64,000 nucleotides of DNA from a virus, in the IMG/VR virus record IMGVR_UViG_3300023257_000008, positions 124,001 through 188,000 of that record. One strand, 5' to 3'. The notes under the pieces were generated by a model. That model made no database searches and was not told the origin of the DNA. It saw nothing but the letters and a program-made list of their open reading frames with translations. Shown in pieces: positions 57,990 to 64,000 of the stretch. Every line of letters begins with the position of its first letter. Position 1 is the first letter of the stretch. A program made the position numbers and the translations under genes.

Positions 57990-59903
57990 CTAATTGGCGG
58001 GTCCGGCCTTCTCTTGGAGCATCATGGCCATCAGTGCCTCGAAGGCGTTGTTGCCCCCGTTGGCACCTCCGCCGCTGACTGCGACGTTCGGGGTGATCTT
58101 GATCTTGCCCTCGGAGATGATCAGGAAGGCTTCCAGCATTGCCACCCCCTGGGGACCAAGGGCGGCAACCTTCAGGGTGTAGCCGTCCGCTTCCGCCTTC
58201 TTGATCTTGAAGATCCGCTCGGCTTCAGCCGTGGCTGCAATCGTCACCTTCTCGGCAGCGGCCTCAGCGTCGGTGATGGTCTTCTTCTTGTTTTGTACGG
58301 CGACCTGGGCCTGATACGCAGCGGCGGCGAGCTTCTTCTCCTCCTCCGCCTCCTGCATCGTCTTGTTCAGCCGCTTCTGCTGTTCCGCTGCCTTCTGCTG
58401 TACGGCGAAGGTGACCTGCTGCTGCACGGCGATCTCACGGTCCCGCTGGGTTTTCATCAGTTCACCCAGGGAAGCCTCGTCGCCCACACGCCCGATGAGT
58501 ACCTCATCGACCGTCACACCGTACACGGCGCACTTCTTGGCGATGAGATCCTTAGCGTCCTTCTGCCGGACCTCCAGGTCTGCGAAGAAGTCCAGCACGT
58601 TGGACCGACCTGCCAGCACACGGGAGATTGAGAGGACCGTAGGGGTCATCACGACATCCCCGATCTTCTCGTCGTCACCTACCATTGCACGGACCCAAGG
58701 GGCGTTCATTGGTTCCACATGGTACACAATGCGTATGTCCATCGGGAACTCGTACCCATCCTTGCTACGGACGATGACCCGCCCGTCGTCTTCCCCTTCC
58801 TCACCAGGCGGAGTGTAGGAGATTCGCAGGCGCATCGTATTGATATCCGTCATCTCGTGGGCGAACGGATGCATTGGATACTTGTTGGGGACCAGCGCAT
58901 CACGCCAGATGCCCGCCTCACCCACATCGACCAGCGGGTCGGGGATCTTCCGTTTGACCTCCACCAGCACGATCTTGGTCTTTCGCACCTTCAAGCTCTT
59001 GCGGTCGATCCTGATGTCCTTCTCCGCCACCCCCGCAGCCAGCAGCCGTCGCTGCTCGGCGTCTTCCGCCTCCAGATATGCCGCTTCCAGTTCATCCTTG
59101 GACAGGGCAATCTCCTTCTCCACGAGATCCGTGATCTCGATGGTTGCCCGCTCCTCGGGCACATCGCCGTAGTTGGCCTTCACGACCATCACATGGCCCA
59201 TCTCCACGTTGGTCATAGGTGCCTCTGTCATCGAGTACACCCCTGAGTGGAACTTCCACGTTCCCGGCAGGGCCACTGTCACCTGTTGGCCCTTGTACCC
59301 GTCCTCATGATCCAGGAAGACCTGGGCGTCGAGGAAACCGTCGAAGTCCGTGAACTTGGGGCCGTAGATCATTCCCTCCGGCATGGACTTGCCCGCCTTG
59401 GTGGTGATCACGCCGATCATCCCGTCCGGGATAACCACAGGCTCCCGTTCATTCGTGGAGTACATGAAGGGCATGACCCACTTGAGACCGGGGGACAGCA
59501 GCGCTGCCTGGGGGCCGTTCTCGCCTTGTGTAGCGATGATCTGGCCTGCGGGCATCGAAGCCCCACCGAAGTTCCGCTCCAGTTCCATGAACCCGGATTG
59601 CGGCACGTCCACCATCATGGAACTGAAGAAAATGGCCAACAGGGCGTACAGGAAGAGCGGGATGCTCAACAAGCCCAAGCCCTTCGGTACGTTCGCCTCC
59701 GCAGCGTCCATCTCGACCTGCACCTGAGCGTCGAAGTCTGTCTGTGTCACCCGTTGGTCCATCATCTGGACCTTGTCCGTGACCTTGCGGGTGACCTTTC
59801 GCCACGTCTTCAGCATCCAGATTTTGCGTCTTGCGATGAGCCAGACGCCGAGACCGACCGCTCCGATGCCCGTAAGCATCAGGATCCAGATAAGAAACCC
59901 CAT
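57990..59903 (-). CDS. SPFH/band-7 (flotillin/prohibitin-like) membrane protein
   Basis: 637 residues. N-terminal helix (GFLIWILMLTGIGAVGLGVW), a second helix near residue 75-95 (LLSIPLFLYALLAIFFSSMM), then the SPFH domain (IPDGMIGVITTKAGK; later RIVYHVEPMNAP). A long Ala/Glu/Lys/Gln coiled coil follows (AVQQKAAEQQKRLNKTMQEA), with TIAATAEAERIFKIKKAEAD, and a Gly/Asn-rich end. Such proteins oligomerise at membranes. Unusual in a phage-like context; may remodel or protect the host membrane (inference). Confidence 0.85.
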   Translation of the reverse strand: MGFLIWILMLTGIGAVGLGVWLIARRKIWMLKTWRKVTRKVTDKVQMMDQRVTQTDFDAQVQVEMDAAEANVPKGLGLLSIPLFLYALLAIFFSSMMVDVPQSGFMELERNFGGASMPAGQIIATQGENGPQAALLSPGLKWVMPFMYSTNEREPVVIPDGMIGVITTKAGKSMPEGMIYGPKFTDFDGFLDAQVFLDHEDGYKGQQVTVALPGTWKFHSGVYSMTEAPMTNVEMGHVMVVKANYGDVPEERATIEITDLVEKEIALSKDELEAAYLEAEDAEQRRLLAAGVAEKDIRIDRKSLKVRKTKIVLVEVKRKIPDPLVDVGEAGIWRDALVPNKYPMHPFAHEMTDINTMRLRISYTPPGEEGEDDGRVIVRSKDGYEFPMDIRIVYHVEPMNAPWVRAMVGDDEKIGDVVMTPTVLSISRVLAGRSNVLDFFADLEVRQKDAKDLIAKKCAVYGVTVDEVLIGRVGDEASLGELMKTQRDREIAVQQQVTFAVQQKAAEQQKRLNKTMQEAEEEKKLAAAAYQAQVAVQNKKKTITDAEAAAEKVTIAATAEAERIFKIKKAEADGYTLKVAALGPQGVAMLEAFLIISEGKIKITPNVAVSGGGANGGNNAFEALMAMMLQEKAGPAN

Positions 59904-59963
59904 CCCATTCTCCTTCTCGGGGGTCCACCCCGATGTTAGTGAGCCTTCCTCAGGCTACCCACA

Positions 59964-59989
59964 CTACTCCAACGGAATCTGAGATGATC
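59964..59989 (-). promoter_or_regulatory. Bipartite promoter for the SPFH gene
   Basis: GATCATC-N13-GAGTAG; the leader holds GGGG-TGGA-CCCC before AAGGAG. Divergent from the DUF262 promoter at 60062. Confidence 0.7.
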
Positions 59990-60061
59990 AACAAAAGTTC
60001 TGGGGGTCTTTGCTCAAGGGCCGTTTCGGACACACCTTCCTTAGATCCTTACGTGCAATGG

Positions 60062-60087
60062 GATCATCTGCTGACCCCGCTGAGTAG
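60062..60087 (+). promoter_or_regulatory. Bipartite promoter for the DUF262 gene (plus strand)
   Basis: GGGATCATC, 13 bases, GAGTAG on the plus strand, followed by the AGGGG/CCCCT leader hairpin (about 60096-60112). The motif flips with gene direction, which is strong evidence that it is a promoter. Confidence 0.8.
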
Positions 60088-60127
60088 AGTAAGTGAGGGG
60101 CAAATGACCCCTGAGGAGAATGAAACG

Positions 60128-60715
60128 ATGGGAAGCAATGTCAAAAACAGGCCGGAAGTGGACTCGACCCTGCGTAGCTACCAGGACTGGCCCTTGCCAA
60201 CTGGTCAGTTAGACTTTCCCCTAGACTTCCTGCTGGAGGAGGTTCGGGCGATTGGGCGGAAAAACAAGGTCCCTTGGGACCTGAACCCAGACTATCAGAG
60301 GGGGCTGGTCTGGACGGACTCGCAGGCGTCCCGCTTCATAGGGCACCTGATCACAGGTGGTCCGGTTCCGCCGATATACATCCAGAGGTACGAGACGGAC
60401 GAGAATCTTCCAGAGGGGGTGTCCTGGCTGGACGCAGCGGCTGAGGTGATCGACGGACAACAGAGGATCCGGGCGACGCTCCGTTGGCTAGAAGGGGTGA
60501 TCCCAGCGGAGATGGACGACGGGAAGGCGTTCTGGTTCCGTGACCTGTCACTGCGGGATGTGCGTCGGTTACCCAATGTCCATGTTTCGTTTGTGGACCT
60601 TTCCCGTAAAGAGCGGCTGCGGTTCTACCTGCGGCTGAACAGCGGTGGCACCATACACACCACCGAGGAAATCCAGCGGGTCCAGGAGTTGCTCCTGGCG
60701 GAAGAAAACAAATGA
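60128..60715 (+). CDS. DUF262 (ParB/GmrSD-like N-domain) protein
   Basis: 195 residues from ATG 60128 (GAGGAG); an in-frame ATG at 60104 is inside the leader hairpin. Motifs: NPDYQRGLVWTDSQASRFIG, EVIDGQQRIRATLRWL (DGQQR) and FYLRLNSGGTIHTTEEI. This is the ParB-like nucleotide-hydrolysing half of GmrSD-type proteins; no HNH half is present. A role in DNA modification or defence is possible but unproven. Confidence 0.8.
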   Translation: MGSNVKNRPEVDSTLRSYQDWPLPTGQLDFPLDFLLEEVRAIGRKNKVPWDLNPDYQRGLVWTDSQASRFIGHLITGGPVPPIYIQRYETDENLPEGVSWLDAAAEVIDGQQRIRATLRWLEGVIPAEMDDGKAFWFRDLSLRDVRRLPNVHVSFVDLSRKERLRFYLRLNSGGTIHTTEEIQRVQELLLAEENK

Positions 60716-60766
60716 TGAGGGGTGGACCCACTGGACACCTCTTCCCGAAGACCCCACGGAGGCCAC

Positions 60767-61000
60767 ATGAAATATATTTGTAGTCATGCTACAGATCCTC
60801 GGTGTCCTTACCCCAACACTTGTCCCCACTTCGGACATCATGAGTGGAATAGCGACGAGTTTGATGATGAGGAGTGTGGCGAAGCTGAATGTGAGATTCG
60901 GGAAGGGGACTCCATCGGGGTAATCCTCTGTGTCAATTGCGTGCCTGTGCAGGAAAACGGCAGCGCAGAGACGCTTCCCGTTCCGTCCAGGGCACTGTAG
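60767..61000 (+). CDS. Small Cys/His-rich protein
   Basis: ATG 60767 after GGAGG. 77 residues: CSHATDPRCPYPNTCPHFGHH then acidic and CVNC. Several zinc ligands. It follows the DUF262 gene in the same direction. Confidence 0.6.
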   Translation: MKYICSHATDPRCPYPNTCPHFGHHEWNSDEFDDEECGEAECEIREGDSIGVILCVNCVPVQENGSAETLPVPSRAL

Positions 61001-61014
61001 TTGAGGAGAAGAAT

Positions 61015-61083
61015 ATGGCCGATTGTATTTCTAGTGGACTTAGAGCTAGGATGAGTAAAGACCCCTCACTGGGGGGGCTATAG
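61015..61083 (+). CDS. 22-residue peptide
   Basis: ATG 61015 after GAGGAG encodes MADCISSGLRARMSKDPSLG then GL. Good ribosome site and co-directional context; function unknown. Confidence 0.4.
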   Translation: MADCISSGLRARMSKDPSLGGL

Positions 61084-61089
61084 TTCACG

Positions 61090-61185
61090 CCGCTTCCTTG
61101 CGGAATACGAAAAGGCGCATATTGGCCCTCAAGAAACTTGGACTTAAACTTGTGGCCAATATGCGAGTGCCACGCTAGGAAGTCC
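61090..61185 (+). ncRNA. Structured leader or small RNA
   Basis: A perfect 12-bp stem CGCATATTGGCC (61116-61127) / GGCCAATATGCG (61154-61165) encloses 26 bases. An outer pairing CTTCCT/AGGAAG extends it. It lies 80 bases upstream of the gene at 61245, so it may be a regulatory leader or an independent RNA. Confidence 0.5.
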
Positions 61186-61244
61186 TCAGCGTCGAGTTTG
61201 AAGAAGAGTACTGAACGAACTGAAAACCGAACAGGAGCGATATC

Positions 61245-61511
61245 ATGACGAAGTCTACACCCGTAATCACCAAGGGTCATTCCTACACCAAGGGTCCGTA
61301 CCGCTGGTCGGAGGATTATCAGGAGGTGACCATCTCGGTCCCCGGTTACGGTGGCACCAAGCGTGTCCTCAACGTGACCCGGAAGGAAGCCACCCCCGAG
61401 AAGCTGGAAGTGCTCCGCATCGCTGAGGGTACCCGGATCGTGGAGATCATCGAGGCCCATTCCCTGACGTTCGGTAAGGAAGAGGTCGCTAAAAAGAAAG
61501 TGGCTGCGTAG
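61245..61511 (+). CDS. Hypothetical protein, 88 aa
   Basis: ATG 61245 after AGGAG. Basic ends, strand-rich core (YQEVTISVPGYGGTKRVLNV), C-terminal Lys/Ala tail (KKKVAA). Codon use looks strongly biased, suggesting high expression. Unknown. Confidence 0.65.
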   Translation: MTKSTPVITKGHSYTKGPYRWSEDYQEVTISVPGYGGTKRVLNVTRKEATPEKLEVLRIAEGTRIVEIIEAHSLTFGKEEVAKKKVAA

Positions 61512-61644
61512 CCGTTCTCCTAACCGTCAAAAACGCACAACCACAAGGCCCCGACTTTTAGGAGCGTTGATCCAGCCCCCTGAGCGGCCACTCCTGAGTC
61601 AGGTCATCAAGGTGGAACATCAACATCGTGTTTCAATCCACATA

Positions 61645-61930
61645 CCGTTCCTTAAAACCTGCTAAAATGTAACAGGCATCAAGTTTGAAGCTGTGCCGAA
61701 TCTTGGTGTCCCAAGTACCTCGGTAGTAAACTTCCGGCCCAACGGTAAGGGCTCGAATGACGGTTGCTCCTTCCGTCCGAATCCCAAGGAACTGGTCCGT
61801 TTAACACGGAATCGCTCTCTTAGCACTCGTTTTATGCCTCTCGGATGATCGTTAGTTTTGATGCGTTCGTCCCCAGAACATCTGGGCACACCAGAACCTC
61901 CTACCCAATCAGCATGAGCTTTCCTGCCGC
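61645..61930 (-). ncRNA. Putative stand-alone omega RNA with CRISPR-handle guide
   Basis: Same RNA end as the other family copies. The guide read after GG is TATGTGGATTGAAAC, that is, the handle part of the repeat. It needs TnpB from elsewhere. Confidence 0.5.
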
Positions 61931-61995
61931 AACAGCTCCCTGTTTCAAGCAGGAACAGTTAGACTTTAGCAGGTATGAAGGGCACTGTCAAGTAC
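61645..61995 (-). mobile_element. 351-bp TnpB-less element inserted in a CRISPR-like repeat
   Basis: Minus-strand copy of the element at 44269-44619, identical in length. Promoter TTGACA, 17 bases, TAAAGT at its left end (about 61990 down to 61962); right end AAGGAACGG at 61645. No protein gene. Confidence 0.8.
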
Positions 61996-62044
61996 CCTTT
62001 GTCAAAGGATACGACTCGACTCTTTATATTGCGTCTGCCCTGCT

Positions 62045-62944
62045 TCAAACTACCTTTTGTCCTTTCAGGGGCACAATGAGGTAGCCCAAGAGCGGCCATT
62101 TCTCGGCAATCTCATCAATACGGTACCGCAACATCGTCAGACGGACGTGGAAGTCCCGCATCTCAACCAGGGGAGCAGTGTGGTCTGCATGGTTCCTGGC
62201 GCTCTTGCAACCGTTCCACAGGCCCATCCACTTCCATTCGTCAGGGAGACCCCGGCAGTTGGCCTTACCAACGCCCCTGTGGGCCGCTGCAAGCTGTTCC
62301 TCCCGGAGGGTGTGTACGGCGTGGATCATTGCGTCACGGGCACAGAAACGCTCCAGGGCGCACTCAGAGGACACATCCCGACCCGTGTCCCGTTCAAAGT
62401 CTCGCAACCAGGACCACCCGCAGAACCGCTTGGAGTCCTCAGGGCCACCGACCCGCTCGACCACGTCCCGAAGCTGATACAGACCGACGTCGAGGTGGTT
62501 CCTCCAAACATGCCGCTTTTTCCGGCAGTTCGTGTAGCAGGAGCCGAGCTTGACGCACTTCTTCTCCCAGCGTTCTTTGCTCTCGTTGTAGAAGGGCTCA
62601 CCCCACACCTTACAGTAGTTGATGACGTCACGGTCCCCACCGCTTTCCGTGGAAACAATGTGGGCGATGAGCATCGGCTCCTCTGCCGTGTGCAAGGCCA
62701 CATGTAGGATGTCCTCTATTACGGTGTCATCGAACCCGAAGTGCTCCTTGATCATCCAGTAGTTGATCTCCTCCTCCACGTCAACGGTGAGGATCAACTC
62801 AGCCTCTTCCGCTGTGATGGTCTCCGCCACTGCAGTGAGGGTCTGGTCGTAAGAGTACGGGGTATATGCAGGGTGGGTGGTCTGCTCCGGGGTCGTTGTC
62901 CCCAGGACGGCTAAGACCGCCAGTTTCATCCAAAGCGTCATCAT
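62045..62944 (-). CDS. Secreted lytic-transglycosylase-like protein
   Basis: 299 residues. Short N-terminal hydrophobic stretch (MMTLWMKLAVLAVLG) as a signal peptide. The catalytic-type glutamate is in LIAHIVSTESGGDRDV, followed by DVGLYQLRDVVERVGG as in the SLT/goose-lysozyme fold (ES.G ... GLYQ). Many Cys (CVKLGSCYTNCRKK, CGWSW, CALERFC) suggest disulfides outside the cytoplasm. Probably cuts peptidoglycan. AAGGAGG site; upstream promoter weak (GAGTAG at 62970). Confidence 0.75.
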   Translation of the reverse strand: MMTLWMKLAVLAVLGTTTPEQTTHPAYTPYSYDQTLTAVAETITAEEAELILTVDVEEEINYWMIKEHFGFDDTVIEDILHVALHTAEEPMLIAHIVSTESGGDRDVINYCKVWGEPFYNESKERWEKKCVKLGSCYTNCRKKRHVWRNHLDVGLYQLRDVVERVGGPEDSKRFCGWSWLRDFERDTGRDVSSECALERFCARDAMIHAVHTLREEQLAAAHRGVGKANCRGLPDEWKWMGLWNGCKSARNHADHTAPLVEMRDFHVRLTMLRYRIDEIAEKWPLLGYLIVPLKGQKVV

Positions 62945-63027
62945 TTGAACCTCCTTTCAGGCCCCTTGTCTACTCCGTTCTAGGGGAAGGGGCGTGCCTG
63001 GATCGGGAGTATAACTGGATCACCGAT

Positions 63028-64000
63028 GTTTCAATCCACGCCCCCTCATGGGAACGACGAGGTTGTCTACACTTACTACCCTAATGTTTCAATCCACACA
63101 CCCGTGAGGGAGTGACCCCTTCTGCCTCGCTGCGGTTTCGTTTCAATCCACGCATCCCCTTGTTAGATGGTACGACGGCAGGGTTGCGCCTTCTCAGGGA
63201 TCAGTCCGAATCAGCGTTTCAATCCACGCACCCCTTGTTAGAGGATGCGACGTGAGCCGACCAGCCAGTTCCCCGTAAATCGGATTTAGTTTCAATCCAC
63301 GCATCCTTTTTTCAGAGGATGCGACAGTAAGGCAGGCATGGCTCGTGGGGCGCTGGCTCACTGCGTTTCAATCCACGCACCCTTTGTTAGAGGATGCGAC
63401 CGGTCACCCACGGACCAGGGGTGGAGTTCGCTTACGTTTCAATCCACGCACCCTTTGTTAGAGGATGCGACTTCGCCAGCGCCTTCAGGGCGGGAGTCGC
63501 AAGGGGGATCTCGTTTCAATCCACGCACCCTTTGTTAGAGGATGCGACGCTCCAAGGGCGGACAGGAAAGGGAAGTGTCATCGGATTGTTTCAATCCACG
63601 CATCCTTTGTTAGAGGATGCGACTTGTGACCGTCATTCCTGGATTTCGCCCAACTTCGAGTTTCAATCCACGCATCCTTTGTTAGAGGATGCGACGAGGA
63701 AGACCGTCTTGTCCCGTCGAGCAGTCCTCTGAGCGTTTCAATCCACGCATCCTTTGTTAGAGGATGCGACACGGCGTCCCCAGGCCGTGGGAGCCGTTCT
63801 GTGGGCCTGTTTCAATCCACGCATCCTTTGTTAGAGGATGCGACTTCAGCTTCCCCTCTGGATCCTTGACGGCGAGGCACTTGTTTCAATCCACGCATCC
63901 TTTGTTAGAGGATGCGACACCCACCAAGTCGCACTCGACTGGGTCGCTGTTTGAAAGTTTCAATCCACGCATCCTTTGTTAGAGGATGCGACACCACCAT
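63028..64000 (-). CRISPR. CRISPR array, continues beyond the window
   Basis: Fourteen repeat starts at 63028, 63086, 63140, 63216, 63289, 63365, 63436, 63513, 63588, 63660, 63735, 63809, 63883 and 63957. The canonical repeat is 36 bases (plus strand GTTTCAATCCACGC(A) ... GTTAGAGGATGCGAC); spacers are 35-41 bases. Repeats 1-3 and 5 are degenerate, marking the leader-distal end. The crRNA strand is minus, since the repeat then ends ATTGAAAC as in I-B/I-C/III-type repeats, so the leader should lie to the right of the window. No cas genes are seen. Confidence 0.95.

Larger units (their letters stand above)
61630..62015 (-). repeat. Solitary CRISPR-repeat-like unit 3, interrupted
   Basis: Left part 61630-61644 (GTTTCAATCCACATA) and right part 61996-62015 (CCTTTGTCAAAGGATACGAC) flank the 351-bp element. 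Joined at the element's CC/GG core they make a 35-base unit with the array's ends and a perfect CCTTTG/CAAAGG stem. Confidence 0.75.

Noticed and set aside
60933-61460. Minus-strand frame of 175 codons
   Set aside because: It is antisense to the well-supported gene at 61245 and crosses the structured stem.
63338-63982. Open frames with repeated FQSTHPLLEDAT
   Set aside because: They are translations of the CRISPR repeats, not proteins.
1-64000. tRNA and rRNA genes
   Set aside because: I looked for T-loop signatures and cloverleaf pairs and found none convincing; a covariance-model scan would be needed to exclude divergent tRNAs.

Overview
The window looks like part of a large bacteriophage genome or a phage-like extrachromosomal element of an unidentified bacterium. 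Most of it is tightly packed, short, largely unrecognisable genes, nearly all on the minus strand, with frequent 1-4 base stop/start overlaps. The recognisable products fit such a replicon: a split NAD-dependent DNA ligase, RNase H, a DHH phosphoesterase, a metallo-beta-lactamase-fold hydrolase, a Gp37/Gp68-family protein, an ECF-like sigma factor, a DUF262 protein, a secreted transglycosylase-like protein and an SPFH membrane protein. I see no virion structural genes, rRNA, tRNA or cas genes, so host and replicon type remain inference.

Layout. 1-5.7 kb holds two giant tandem-repeat proteins built from integrase core-binding (SAM)-like units; relatives lie at 17.5-18.9 kb and 36.1-38.4 kb. 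5.7-39.4 kb is a run of small accessory genes (zinc-ribbon proteins, small membrane proteins, HTH proteins and the YKVV/GLFVF paralogue family) interrupted by TnpB-bearing insertion elements at about 7.0, 8.5, 12.8 and 28.6 kb, with another at 39.4 kb. 41-48.7 kb carries the beta-lactamase-fold gene, an interrupted SLOG-like gene, an XRE-type regulator and the sigma factor. 48.7-52.3 kb is a fractured ligA: the gene is broken inside its adenylation motif by a split intein, with a free-standing Vsr-like homing endonuclease between the halves. 52.3-62.9 kb holds RNase H, Gp37/Gp68, SprT-like, SPFH, DUF262 and transglycosylase genes. From 63.0 kb a CRISPR array runs off the right edge.

Regulation. 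At least 20 intergenic sites share a bipartite motif, GATCATC-N13-GAGTAG, always oriented toward the downstream gene. Its geometry (GGGATC, 16 bases, GAGTAG) is like an ECF sigma promoter, and an ECF-like sigma factor is encoded at 47.5 kb, so I infer a dedicated regulon. At several sites the promoter is embedded in the end of the upstream gene, encoding a C-terminus of the form GSS-x4-E followed by the TAG of GAGTAG. Some downstream leaders add a conserved small hairpin just before the ribosome-binding site.

Mobile RNA-guided elements. One IS607-type family is present as a full recombinase+TnpB element (28.6-30.9 kb), a TnpB-only element (8.5-10.0 kb) and two 351-bp TnpB-less copies (44.3 and 61.6 kb) that keep a sigma-70-type promoter and the putative omega-RNA end. 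Removing an element at its GG core restores a host reading frame at 8.5 kb and 44.3 kb. At 61.6 kb it restores a solitary CRISPR-repeat-like unit. Two further solitary repeats lie at 16.9 and 41.7 kb. These solitary repeats, the omega-RNA mini-element inside one of them, the promoter/sigma regulon and the tandem core-binding-domain proteins are the most unusual contents of the window.
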